From the NCBI GenBank assembly GCA_900016865.1, contig FIZI01000032.1, positions 1-61,047 of the forward strand: a DNA stretch of 61,047 nucleotides, written 5' to 3'. The notes beneath the pieces are model-generated. The model did no database searches, had not been told where the DNA came from, and saw only the letters and a program-made list of their open reading frames with translations. The position numbers were made by a program, and so were the translations under genes. Positions within the stretch are counted from its first letter, which is position 1. Each line of letters opens with the position of its first letter. Below are positions 1-7,429 of the stretch, piece by piece. The stretch is from an uncultured Clostridia bacterium. GTDB lineage: Bacteria > Bacillota > DTU014.

Positions 1-295
1 AAGGTATCCGCAGAGCGCTCCAAGCTCGGTGCTTACCAGAACAGGCTGGAGCACACGATCAACAACCTCGGAGCTTCTGCTGAGAACCTGACCGCAGCGG
101 AGTCTCGAATCAGAGATCAACAACCTCGGAGCCTCTTCTGAGAACTTGACCGCAGCTGAGTCTCGAATCAGAGACGTCGACATGGCCAAGGAGATGATGG
201 AGTTCACCAGAGCCAATATCCTCAGCCAGGCTGCTCAGGCGATGTTGGCACAGGCGAACCAGCTACCTCAGGGCGTTCTCCAGCTCCTCAGATAG
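1..295 (+). pseudogene. Flagellin 3' end, partial and frameshifted
   Basis: The conserved flagellin C-terminus is readable but split between two frames. Frame 1 runs from the window edge through [19 protein letters not shown] and hits TGA at 139-141. The canonical continuation, [20 protein letters not shown] then [13 protein letters not shown] and QLLR, is in frame 2 and stops at TAG 293-295. Removing one copy of a 58-bp imperfect duplication (58-115 and 116-173) would restore one flagellin reading frame. The 5' part is outside the window. Either the gene is really broken, or the contig joins two flagellin paralogs. The helical ND1/CD1 flagellin identity is secure; the cause of the disruption is not. 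Confidence 0.85.
58..173 (+). repeat. Imperfect 58-bp tandem duplication inside flagellin
   Basis: Copy 1 is 58-115 and copy 2 is 116-173. They differ at four positions, about 93% identity. Since 58 is not a multiple of three, the duplication shifts the frame. Four differences are many for a fresh slippage event, which favours a chimera or recombination between two flagellin paralogs. Confidence 0.9.
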
Positions 296-356
296 CTTAG
301 CAGCTTAGTGACGACATGGCGATGTTGTGTTCTTGATGTGATGTAGTAGTGCTCTG

Positions 357-381
357 GGCCCCGGATCCTCCGGGGCCTTTT
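357..381 (+). terminator. Rho-independent terminator after flagellin
   Basis: A perfect 9-bp stem (GGCCCCGGA 357-365, TCCGGGGCC 369-377) with a 3-nt loop is followed by TTTT and a T-rich tail on the plus strand. It ends the flagellin transcript before the convergent sugar transporter operon. Confidence 0.85.
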
Positions 382-393
382 GCTTTCTCGCTC

Positions 394-1239
394 TTATCCA
401 CGGATCCCTATCGTGCTGATCCCCTCAGTGATGTACTTCTGGAACGCTATGAAGATTACCATGACCGGGATCAGGGAGAGGACAGACATGGCAAAGACTG
501 CACCCCAGTTGGTTACAGCTGACGGGTCTGCGAAGTTCCTCAATGCCAGAGAGACCGTGTGAAGTGTTGGCTTGTTGAGATAGAGCAATGGGCCTAGGAA
601 GTCATCCCACTTCCAGTAGAACGAGAAGATCGCTGATGTGATCAACGCAGGCTTTACAAGCGGCAGGATGATCCACCACAGAGTGCCGAGCTTGTTTGCT
701 CCGTCTATCTCAGCGGACTCGTCCAGCTCTGCAGGGATCCCCCGAACGAACTGCATGATGAGAAAGACGAAGAACGGGTCTGCGAGGAAGCGCGGCACGA
801 TCAGAGGTAGAAATGTGTTGATCCAGTTCAGTTTTCTAAACATGATGTACTGCGGGATCATCTGCACTTGGAATGGCAACATGAGAGTTGAGAGCATGCA
901 TATGAACCAGAACCTTTGGCCTGCAAACTTGATGCGCGCAAAGCCGTAAGCTACCAATAGAGACGACAGGACTGTTCCGATTGTGCCAAGACCTGCGATT
1001 ATGAACGAGTTGCGGAAGTAGACGCCGAAAGAAACACTGCCGTACCCGGCCCAACCGGACTTGTAGTTCTCCAGTGTGAACTTCTTCGGAATCAACGAGG
1101 TGGTATATTGAAAGATCTCTGTCTTCTCTTTGAGGGAGCTCGCCAAGAGCCATACGAGAGGATATGCCATCACGACGCCGATAGCTATGACTACTGCGTA
1201 GTGCACTACCGTCCGCCTGAGTTCGCGCCGTCTCATCAT
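394..1239 (-). CDS. Sugar ABC transporter permease, MalG/UgpE type
   Basis: Inner-membrane permease of a carbohydrate uptake (CUT1) ABC transporter, with about six hydrophobic segments. The cytoplasmic coupling loop ELDESAEIDGANKLGTLWWI contains the EAA-type motif that contacts the ATPase. Length (about 281 aa) fits the family. The ATG at 1239-1237 overlaps the upstream permease stop codon as ATGA and follows a GGGGAG ribosome site, so I prefer it to the in-frame start at 1269. It is the last gene of a three-gene operon. No ATP-binding subunit is encoded here, so a shared MsmK-like ATPase is likely. The substrate cannot be told from sequence; an oligosaccharide or glycerol-phosphate type is typical. 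Confidence 0.9.
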   Translation of the reverse strand: MMRRRELRRTVVHYAVVIAIGVVMAYPLVWLLASSLKEKTEIFQYTTSLIPKKFTLENYKSGWAGYGSVSFGVYFRNSFIIAGLGTIGTVLSSLLVAYGFARIKFAGQRFWFICMLSTLMLPFQVQMIPQYIMFRKLNWINTFLPLIVPRFLADPFFVFLIMQFVRGIPAELDESAEIDGANKLGTLWWIILPLVKPALITSAIFSFYWKWDDFLGPLLYLNKPTLHTVSLALRNFADPSAVTNWGAVFAMSVLSLIPVMVIFIAFQKYITEGISTIGIRG

Positions 1240-2141
1240 TCTCGCTCCCCCGCTTCGTAATAGACCCAAAAGGAGGACGACTTAAAGGCCAGTAAGGTGA
1301 AGAATGCTATGATTATAAGTAAGAACCAGGCCATAGCAGAAGCATATCCCATCTCGAAGTCTCTAAAGCCCTTCTGGTATACGTAGAGAGTGTAAAAGAG
1401 CGTGGTATCTAGAGGCCTGCCGCCTGTGACTATGTATGCTTGGGTGAAGATCATGAATCCGCTGATGATCTGCATAACTAGGTTGAAAAAGAGCACCGGG
1501 CTCAGCATGGGAAGCGTGATGGACACAAAACGCCTTACAGTCCCTGCTCCATCGATCTCAGCTGCCTCGTACAAGGTCTGAGGTATCTGCTTGAGCCCTG
1601 CCAGCATTATCAGCATGGGAGATCCAAACTGCCAGGCTGCAAGGACGATCAGCGTCCATATCGCGGTTTTTGGATTGCCTAGCCAGTTGGGACCAACGAC
1701 CCCTAGCATCTCTAGCAAGGCGTTTACCAATCCAGTCCTTCCGAAAATCTGTCGCCACATGACTGCGACTGCGACACTTCCACCGACAATGGAGGGAAGG
1801 TAGTAGACAGCTCTTGCGACATTGATCAACCTGCTGCTCTTTTGTAGGAGTAGAGCGAGTGCTAGTGCGGTTATTAGCCTCAGTGGTACCGCTGTGAAAA
1901 CATAGTAGAACGTGGCCTTCAAGGAACGCTTGTACCGTATGTCTTCTGTAAACATCCGCACGAAGTTCCTGAGTCCAATCCAAGTTGGAGAGCCCACTAT
2001 GTCGTATTTCGTAAACGACAAATAGAACGAAGCGATTACCGGTATGAGCGTGAAACAGAAGAACCCGATGAGCCACGGGCTAATAAACAAATAGCCAGCT
2101 ATGTTGCTAGCACGTCTTCGCCTAGAGACACTGGGTTTCAT
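1236..2141 (-). CDS. Sugar ABC transporter permease, MalF/UgpA type
   Basis: First permease of the CUT1 pair. It has a basic N-terminus (SRRRRASN) before the first membrane helix, about six helices, and the EAA loop LYEAAEIDGAGTVRRFVSIT. An open frame runs further upstream to 2258, but that extension has no membrane character. The ATG at 2141 has an AGGGG element at about 9 nt spacing, whereas the ATG at 2150 has it immediately adjacent, so 2141 is the better start. It lies 121 bp downstream of the binding-protein gene, across two stem-loops, and is translationally coupled to the second permease. Confidence 0.9.
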   Translation of the reverse strand: MKPSVSRRRRASNIAGYLFISPWLIGFFCFTLIPVIASFYLSFTKYDIVGSPTWIGLRNFVRMFTEDIRYKRSLKATFYYVFTAVPLRLITALALALLLQKSSRLINVARAVYYLPSIVGGSVAVAVMWRQIFGRTGLVNALLEMLGVVGPNWLGNPKTAIWTLIVLAAWQFGSPMLIMLAGLKQIPQTLYEAAEIDGAGTVRRFVSITLPMLSPVLFFNLVMQIISGFMIFTQAYIVTGGRPLDTTLFYTLYVYQKGFRDFEMGYASAMAWFLLIIIAFFTLLAFKSSSFWVYYEAGERE

Positions 2142-2182
2142 CAACACCATCCCCTGCGCGACTATGTGCGGGCCTATGGGGC

Positions 2183-2249
2183 CCCAGATCCCGCTATGGC
2201 ACCTCGACGAAATCTGGGACCCCTTTCTCAAACCGGCCAAACGCCGGTT
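2183..2249 (-). other. Two stem-loops between binding protein and permease genes
   Basis: Inverted repeats CCCAGAT/ATCTGGG (2183-2189 and 2212-2218) and AACCGGC/GCCGGTT (2231-2237 and 2243-2249) lie between the binding-protein stop and the first permease start. Neither has a U-tract on the transcribed (minus) strand. Such structures often protect the upstream mRNA so that the binding protein is made in excess over the permeases; that role is inferred. Confidence 0.6.
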
Positions 2250-2262
2250 GCTAGACATGTGT

Positions 2263-3546
2263 TCACTGGCTCTTCAAAATGCTGATCGCCTGAATCCTGA
2301 ACTCCTCGGCTGCTACCGCAGGATCGATGTCTCCATACAGGACTTGTTCGGACAAGATGTCGAATACGTTCTGCATTATGTTGTTGTGTCCGGGCGGATC
2401 CGGAGGATCTATCGGCGTGCTGTATTGCTCGGCTATGTCGATAAAGCGGAACATCTCCTGTTGCGCCTCTGAGAGCATAGGCAGCAATGCCTCACGCACA
2501 GCAGGCGCAATCGGAACACCGCGCTCGGCCATCAGGATCTTGTTGGCCTCGATGTCGTTGGTGAAGAAGTCTACAAAGAGCGCGGCCTCTTCGGGATGTC
2601 TAGCCTGAGACGTAACGGAGAAAAACATGGATGGCTTGAGGTAGTTGCAATACACGGCACCCGGCTTTCCTACCTGCGGCATCAGTCCAAGCTTCAGCGG
2701 CCTGCCTGCAGATGAGACGAGCGCAACTATCATGTTGCTCCATGCGAAGTCCATCGCAGCCTGCTGAGAGACGATCAACGCGTCCTCAAGGCCCATGGCT
2801 GCACGCGCAGTCTCCTCCTCGAGTGTCGGCATAGCACCGCTCCTCTGGAGATCGAGTAGCATTTCAAAGAACTCGACATACAGGCTGTCATCGTCGTATC
2901 CGAGATCGGTCTGATCTTCGTTGTAGAGCCACAGTCCGTGCCCCTTTAGCCACGTCTTGAATATGTGTTCATGCCGGAAGTTCTCGCCTGCTCCGAAGAT
3001 CCCAAGTCTGTCGTGGAGTGTCTTGCAGAGCTCAACCCACTCGTCCCAGGTGTAGAGCGTGTCGGGTATTTCGACTCCTGCCTTCTCAAATAGCTCCGGG
3101 TCAAATACCATGGCGAGGGAGTTTGTTCCGAGACTGATCGCATAGATCTTCCCGTCGATCATGCCGCCGGACAGTTGAGCTTCTGCGATCGTGGACAAAT
3201 CCAATGTGCCAGCTGCAGAAAACTCATCTAGCGGCATCAGGAGGCCCCGCTTGACCCACTCGCCCAGGTAGGCATAGTCCTGTTGCATGACGTCAGGGAG
3301 GTTTCGCCCTGCTGCCTGGGTGGTCAGGAGTGGCCAGTAGTCAGCCCATCCTGAGTACTCGGGGAGCACCTTGATGTGTGGGTATTTCTGTTCGAAGAGC
3401 TCAATTGCTTTGAGAGTCCGGTCGTGCCTGTCCTGTGAACCCCACCATGCGACTCGGAGTTCGATCTGATCTGTAGCATGCGCTGCCAGAGAGAACACTG
3501 TCAAAACAATCAGAACAAGTACCACTGTCTTGCGCGCTTGACTCAT
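2263..3546 (-). CDS. Extracellular sugar-binding protein (family 1)
   Basis: Solute-binding protein of the CUT1 transporter. The ATG at 3546 follows GGAGGG at normal spacing and opens a Sec signal peptide (MSQARKTVVLVLIVLTVFSL, then AAHA) with a type I cleavage site. The mature domain begins ELRVAWWGSQ, typical of family 1 binding proteins, and full length is 427 aa. There is no cysteine near the cleavage site, so it is not a lipoprotein; that is unusual for a monoderm Firmicute. Two permease genes follow. The in-frame start at 3594 lies before the ribosome site and would spoil the signal peptide. Confidence 0.92.
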   Translation of the reverse strand: MSQARKTVVLVLIVLTVFSLAAHATDQIELRVAWWGSQDRHDRTLKAIELFEQKYPHIKVLPEYSGWADYWPLLTTQAAGRNLPDVMQQDYAYLGEWVKRGLLMPLDEFSAAGTLDLSTIAEAQLSGGMIDGKIYAISLGTNSLAMVFDPELFEKAGVEIPDTLYTWDEWVELCKTLHDRLGIFGAGENFRHEHIFKTWLKGHGLWLYNEDQTDLGYDDDSLYVEFFEMLLDLQRSGAMPTLEEETARAAMGLEDALIVSQQAAMDFAWSNMIVALVSSAGRPLKLGLMPQVGKPGAVYCNYLKPSMFFSVTSQARHPEEAALFVDFFTNDIEANKILMAERGVPIAPAVREALLPMLSEAQQEMFRFIDIAEQYSTPIDPPDPPGHNNIMQNVFDILSEQVLYGDIDPAVAAEEFRIQAISILKSQ

Positions 3547-3722
3547 CTCGAACCCTCCTACTAGTCCCGCCAGTGCGCGGGTTTGTTCACTCAAGAGTTT
3601 AAACAGGCAGTCTGTAAAACCCTCCGTTTAACAGCAGCGAGCCTCAAGTCAGAGCAAGATTCTTATACAGACCGCAAGATTGCTCGAGGTTGGAGCGCTT
3701 TTCTACGTCCGAAATGGCTCTG

Positions 3723-3738
3723 TGGTACGATTTGTGCA
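3723..3738 (+). promoter_or_regulatory. Sigma-54-like promoter upstream of flaG-fliD
   Basis: TGGTACG-ATTT-GTGCA matches the -24/-12 consensus TGGCACG-N4-TTGCA at all but two positions, and GG and GC have the required 10-nt spacing. Predicted start is near 3749. The rest of the 380-bp gap between the divergent transporter and flaG holds the repeat and the sigma-28-like site listed next. No convincing sigma-70 promoter for the minus-strand transporter was found; TATAAG near 3669-3674 (minus) is a weak -10 candidate. Confidence 0.55.
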
Positions 3739-3747
3739 TAAGCCCGG

Positions 3748-3788
3748 TTCAGGTATCAATTCGTGAATAAGAGCAATTCAGGTATCAA
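3748..3788 (+). repeat. Direct repeat upstream of flaG
   Basis: The 12-mer TTCAGGTATCAA occurs at 3748-3759 and 3777-3788, 29 bp apart, with further flanking similarity (ATAAG before, TCG after). It lies between the sigma-54-like and sigma-28-like promoters and could bind a regulator. Function is unknown. Confidence 0.6.
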
Positions 3789-3812
3789 CTCGGCGGACTT
3801 TCTGTCCGATAT
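3785..3812 (+). promoter_or_regulatory. Sigma-28 (FliA/SigD)-like promoter for flaG-fliD
   Basis: TCAA (3785-3788), a 16-nt spacer, then TCCGATAT (3805-3812) closely resembles the SigD consensus TAAA-N15-GCCGATAT. It is correctly placed for a late flagellar operon, and fliA itself is at 35859. Confidence 0.6.
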
Positions 3813-3926
3813 AGATAGTGAATACAGATGCATCTCCACTTCGGACAGACTGTCGGTTCAGCAGCTTAGAGCATTTCAAGAGGCTACACAACAGACAGTG
3901 TCTGGTCCACATAGGGGGTAGTCGCA

Positions 3927-4286
3927 ATGCGGGTTGGAACATTGCCGTTTCAGCAGACAGCGTTGAGCACCGGCGCTCACGAGGAACAGCGCGTTCAACG
4001 CCCTGCTGTCGCCGATACTCCACACATACTTGCAGGCGGCCCGTGCCAGGCAGGCGAAATCACTGGCGAGGTGGCAAGGGCTGCAGCAGATGCAGCAAAC
4101 AAGATACTTGGAGTATTCGGGACTACCGTTGAGTTTACTGTTCACGAGGAAACAGGTTTTGAAATCCTTCAGATCATTGACACGAGGACCAACACGGTCC
4201 TGAGGGAGATGCCTCCCCACGAGATTCTGGACATGATAGCCCGGATGTGGGAAGCAATCGGTGTTTTCGTAGACAAGACCGCGTAG
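3927..4286 (+). CDS. flaG: FlaG family flagellar protein
   Basis: The C-terminal half carries the FlaG pattern: FTVHEETGF, then IDTRTNTVLREMPPHEIL, and a final G-x-F-V-D. FlaG proteins are small and usually encoded just before fliD; loss affects filament length in several bacteria. The N-terminal 45 residues are low complexity. The ATG follows a GGGG element. It is the first gene of the flaG-fliD-orf-fliS-orf unit, which ends at the hairpin at 7165, and has tandem sigma-54-like and sigma-28-like promoters upstream. Confidence 0.85.
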   Translation: MRVGTLPFQQTALSTGAHEEQRVQRPAVADTPHILAGGPCQAGEITGEVARAAADAANKILGVFGTTVEFTVHEETGFEILQIIDTRTNTVLREMPPHEILDMIARMWEAIGVFVDKTA

Positions 4287-4322
4287 CGCTTTTTGAGATC
4301 CTTATGATGAGGAGTGACTGAC

Positions 4323-5885
4323 TTGTCTTCAAGTAACCTGCGCATCGGAGGGCTGGTTTCGGGCCTTGACACTGACCAGATCATCAAGGACCTTGTCAAA
4401 GCCCAGCGCTTGAAGCTGTCCGGTTACCAACAAAACAAGACCATACTTGAGTGGAAACAACAGGATTACCGCAGCATAAACAACCTCCTTCGCAGACTCC
4501 GTGACGTTACTTCTGATCTGCGGCTGCAAGGCACATACCTCCGCAAGGTGGCTGTGAGCAGCCAGGAATCAGTTGTCACGGCCACGGGAGGTACGACCGG
4601 TGAAGGGGTATATAGCATCGTAGTTACTAGGCTGGCGACTTCTGCAACTAAAGTCGGAAGGAGCTTGTCTGCGGATCCTACAGCCAAGATCGACACGTCG
4701 GCAAGCTTGTGGTCTCAGCGTGACCTTTTTGCCGACGGGACCGATGCCGACACAGATACATCGGTGAACTTCGAATGGGGCTCTGAAGGAGATACTTTCA
4801 GTTTCTCAATCAATGGTGAGGAGTTCACATTCGCTAACACGGTCACTCTCGATAGGATCTTTGCCGAGGTCAGTGCAAATGAGAATGCCAAAGTCACAAT
4901 GATGTACGACTCGTTTACTGACAGAGTCGTTATTACCACAAAGAGCACCGGCGACAACAGGCCCGGCGATGAGATAGTCATCGACGACCCTTCAGGTTTT
5001 CTCAATGGGCTCTTGCAGTTCTCTGGAGCGGTCGAGACTGGTGGAGAAAACGCACAGTTCTCAATAAACGGGCTGGCCACCGAACGGACCACCAACACCT
5101 TTGTGTTCAACGGCGTAACATTTACTCTACAGGGGGTCTCGCCCGACCCGCTCCAACCTGCAAGAGTCACTGTGAGCACTGACACCGACGGGATCTACAA
5201 CATGATCAGCGAATGGGTCGAGTTGTACAACAGCACGATTGAGTCTATATACGAAAAGCTCAATGAGAAGAGATATCCTGACTACAAGCCGCTGACCGAT
5301 GAGCAAATCGAGAGCGAACAGCTCACGGACAAGCAGATTGACAAGTGGGAAGAGAAAGCCCGCAGCGGCCTGCTCAAGAACGACAGGCTGATCTCCGGCG
5401 AGATGACTAAGATCCGAATGGCCGTCTACAGGATAGTCAAAGGCATTGAGGACGGCTACAGGTCTCTAGCAGACATAGGGATCAAGACTGGTGAGTACGA
5501 GGAAAACGGGAAGCTGTACATAGACGAGGATGCTCTGAGAAAGGCAATCGAGTCTAATCCTGAGCAGGTTATGACCCTGTTTACTCACAGCAGTGGGAAC
5601 GAAGACGAGATGGGTATTGCCAGGAGGCTGTACTACACACTCGTCGATGCTGTGGACCGCATCACTGACATGGCAGGCTCCGATGGCGACCTTGGAGACT
5701 CAAGCTTTATCGGCGAGCAGATCCGGTCAGTCAACAAGATGATTAGCAGAGAAGAGGACCGGCTGCAGAGGTTGGAGGACCGTTATTGGAGACAGTTCAC
5801 AGCACTTGAGAGACTGGTAAGTCAGTTGAACGCCCAGAGCAGTTGGCTGCTCAGTATGTTCAACACGTATGGTGGCAATCAGTAG
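4323..5885 (+). CDS. fliD: Flagellar filament cap protein FliD
   Basis: FliD (HAP2) caps the growing filament and folds incoming flagellin. The N-terminus LRIGGLVSGLDTDQIIKDLV is the family signature. The D2-D3 region is in the middle, and the C-terminal helical part has IGIKTGEYEENGKLYIDEDA and ends in a coiled coil. Length of about 520 aa is normal. The TTG at 4323 has GAGGAG with 8-nt spacing. A GTG at 4314 in frame sits on top of that ribosome site, so TTG is preferred. It is followed closely by a small gene and fliS, the usual late-gene order. Confidence 0.93.
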   Translation: MSSSNLRIGGLVSGLDTDQIIKDLVKAQRLKLSGYQQNKTILEWKQQDYRSINNLLRRLRDVTSDLRLQGTYLRKVAVSSQESVVTATGGTTGEGVYSIVVTRLATSATKVGRSLSADPTAKIDTSASLWSQRDLFADGTDADTDTSVNFEWGSEGDTFSFSINGEEFTFANTVTLDRIFAEVSANENAKVTMMYDSFTDRVVITTKSTGDNRPGDEIVIDDPSGFLNGLLQFSGAVETGGENAQFSINGLATERTTNTFVFNGVTFTLQGVSPDPLQPARVTVSTDTDGIYNMISEWVELYNSTIESIYEKLNEKRYPDYKPLTDEQIESEQLTDKQIDKWEEKARSGLLKNDRLISGEMTKIRMAVYRIVKGIEDGYRSLADIGIKTGEYEENGKLYIDEDALRKAIESNPEQVMTLFTHSSGNEDEMGIARRLYYTLVDAVDRITDMAGSDGDLGDSSFIGEQIRSVNKMISREEDRLQRLEDRYWRQFTALERLVSQLNAQSSWLLSMFNTYGGNQ

Positions 5886-5915
5886 ATGAGTCTAGGGGTT
5901 TTGGGGGTATGAGCT

Positions 5916-6395
5916 TTGCCCGAGTGCCGCAGCGACACCGAACATATGGATATGCGACTGCGACTCTTCCGAGAGATGCTGGCTGTGACTCGAGATCTCG
6001 ATGATGCGCTTACGATCGAGGAGGTTACCTCGGACAACCTCAGCATCATAGACTTGCTGGTCGAGGCCAGGGAGTCTCTCATCTCCCGGATCAATGAGCT
6101 CGACGCCCGGGCAACGAGCCAGCAGTCCTCAGTCAGCTGCAGCGTTAGCGGGGAGGCTATAGGTACCGGAGCCGGTGATGTCAGTAATGCATCTCTAGAC
6201 GGTGAATCGAGCGAGATCAGGGACGTCTTGCAGGAATTGATGGTACTGCAGAAACAGATCGATGCCAAGCTGAAGCGGCACAAAGCGAGAGCTCAACAAC
6301 GTATTGGAGAAATCCGCAAACGTAGGGCCAGCGTTTCCGGCTACTACGACAAACTCGTTGCCAGCCGGCCTCGCTATGTGGATACGAGGAAGTGA
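5916..6395 (+). CDS. Small coiled-coil protein in the fliD-fliS interval
   Basis: No firm family recognised. The 159-aa product is charged and helical, with a Ser/Gly-rich break near residues 70-95 and a basic C-terminus (KRHKARAQQRIGEIRKRR). It lies between fliD and fliS, where many genomes encode FliT-type chaperones or FliS partners, so a secretion chaperone is plausible. A TTG start at 5916 follows a GGGGGT stretch; an ATG at 5946 is the alternative. It has no membrane segment or signal peptide. Confidence 0.65.
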   Translation: MPECRSDTEHMDMRLRLFREMLAVTRDLDDALTIEEVTSDNLSIIDLLVEARESLISRINELDARATSQQSSVSCSVSGEAIGTGAGDVSNASLDGESSEIRDVLQELMVLQKQIDAKLKRHKARAQQRIGEIRKRRASVSGYYDKLVASRPRYVDTRK

Positions 6396-6419
6396 ATACA
6401 GCAAAGGTGGGGATATCAA

Positions 6420-6848
6420 GTGGCTATTGCCAATCCGTATGAGGCCTATCGCAGAACCCAGATACAGACTGCTAGCAGAGGAGAGCTTCTCTTGATGCTC
6501 TATGACGGGGCAATCAAGTTTGCAAACCAAGCGAAGAAGGCCATAGAAGACGGAGAAGTTGCCCATGCTCACCTGCGGCTGACTCGAGTGCAGGATATTG
6601 TGGCAGAATTGTCTGCTACACTTGACCATGACAGCAGTCCGGATATAGCCGACGGCCTGGCCAAGCTGTATGACTACATGATGCACCTGCTGGTGCAGGC
6701 AAACATCAAGAAGGACACAGAACCTCTTGATCAAGTGATCTCCATGTTGCTGGAGCTCAGAGAGACATGGAGACAGGTCGTCAGAGAAGGCGGTGGAGCC
6801 ACAGGGCGCGCGGAAGCTGTGACCGTATCATCTGCAGCGAACTCGTAG
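6420..6848 (+). CDS. fliS: Flagellin export chaperone FliS
   Basis: FliS binds the flagellin C-terminus and prevents premature polymerisation before export. Family signatures are NPYEAYRRTQIQTASRGELL at the N-terminus, LMLYDGAIKFANQAKKAIE, and the end of the four-helix bundle near LLELRETWRQVV. It has 142 aa, with a GTG start and a GGTGGGG element upstream. An extra Gly/Ala-rich tail of about 20 residues follows the bundle. Its position after fliD is standard. Confidence 0.95.
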   Translation: MAIANPYEAYRRTQIQTASRGELLLMLYDGAIKFANQAKKAIEDGEVAHAHLRLTRVQDIVAELSATLDHDSSPDIADGLAKLYDYMMHLLVQANIKKDTEPLDQVISMLLELRETWRQVVREGGGATGRAEAVTVSSAANS

Positions 6849-6905
6849 CCTAGCCAAGGTCATCCTTAGAGGTACAGCATATCCTTCTTAGAGGGGGTTG
6901 GGCAT

Positions 6906-7181
6906 TTGTCCCGCGATGAGATCGTCAGACGGATGGAAAGCAAGTACAGGGACGAACTCGACCTCTATCGTGTGTTGCACGGCGTTTGCCTCGAGCAGCA
7001 CCGTGCGGCCAAGAACGGACAGATGGAAGAAGTAGTCCGTCTCTCGCAGGTCAAGAGCGACCTGATGAAGCAAATAAGCGCTCTAGAATCCGAAATCCAA
7101 GCGCTCAGGTCTGAGCTTCGTCGTATTGATTCCAACCTACCGCAAAGACACGGGCAACATAGACTGAAGGGACTAGCTTAG
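6906..7181 (+). CDS. FlgN/FliT-like small helical flagellar protein
   Basis: A 91-aa all-helical, highly charged product with a TTG start after GAGGGGG. Length, helical hairpin character and placement after fliS suggest an export chaperone (FliT- or FlgN-like) or a filament-gene accessory protein; sequence identity is too weak to choose. It is the last gene of the flaG operon, and its TAG stop is inside the terminator stem. Confidence 0.6.
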   Translation: MSRDEIVRRMESKYRDELDLYRVLHGVCLEQHRAAKNGQMEEVVRLSQVKSDLMKQISALESEIQALRSELRRIDSNLPQRHGQHRLKGLA

Positions 7182-7196
7182 TCCCTTCACTTTCTT
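7165..7196 (+). terminator. Terminator of the flaG-fliD-fliS operon
   Basis: A perfect 11-bp stem, TGAAGGGACTA (7165-7175) and TAGTCCCTTCA (7179-7189), with a GCT loop, followed by a pyrimidine-rich tail. The stop codon of the preceding gene (7179-7181) lies in the right arm. Confidence 0.8.
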
Positions 7197-7272
7197 CACA
7201 CTCGGCACTCCTTCCTTGCATGAACTTGTCAGGTCCCATCTCGAGCCACCGTAGGCGTAGTCCAGCGATTAG

Positions 7273-7286
7273 AGGATAGCTATCCT
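7273..7286. promoter_or_regulatory. 14-bp palindrome upstream of flgR-like gene
   Basis: AGGATAGCTATCCT is a perfect palindrome about 50 bp upstream of the sigma-54-like element. It could be an operator; no binding protein can be named. Nothing else stands out between 7197 and 7336. Confidence 0.4.
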
Positions 7287-7336
7287 TTCCATCGAAGTGT
7301 TATAGGAAGAAACGATACTACTGGATAATCGCTTGG

Positions 7337-7353
7337 TAGGTACTGGTTTTGCC
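7337..7353 (+). promoter_or_regulatory. Weak sigma-54-like element upstream of flgR-like gene
   Basis: TAGGTAC-TGGT-TTTGC has GG and GC at the required 10-nt spacing and keeps the A-C pair and TTGC, but misses several consensus bases. If real, the regulator would be autoactivated. It is the weakest of the sigma-54-type sites in this window. Confidence 0.3.
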
Positions 7354-7429
7354 TGACCTTTTTTCTGAATGGAGGATAGAGGACAGCCTACGGTTCCTGT
7401 TGGCGAAGAATATGGGAGTGATGTAAGTC

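Noticed and set aside
3547-3640. LacI-type operator near GTTTAAAC (3597-3604) and GTTTAAC upstream of the sugar-binding protein
   Set aside because: The palindrome is short, lacks the central CG of LacI-family sites, and no regulator gene is nearby.
7204-7221. GGCAC...CCTTGCA, a possible sigma-54 promoter
   Set aside because: GG and GC are 12 nt apart instead of 10, and sigma-54 does not tolerate such spacing.
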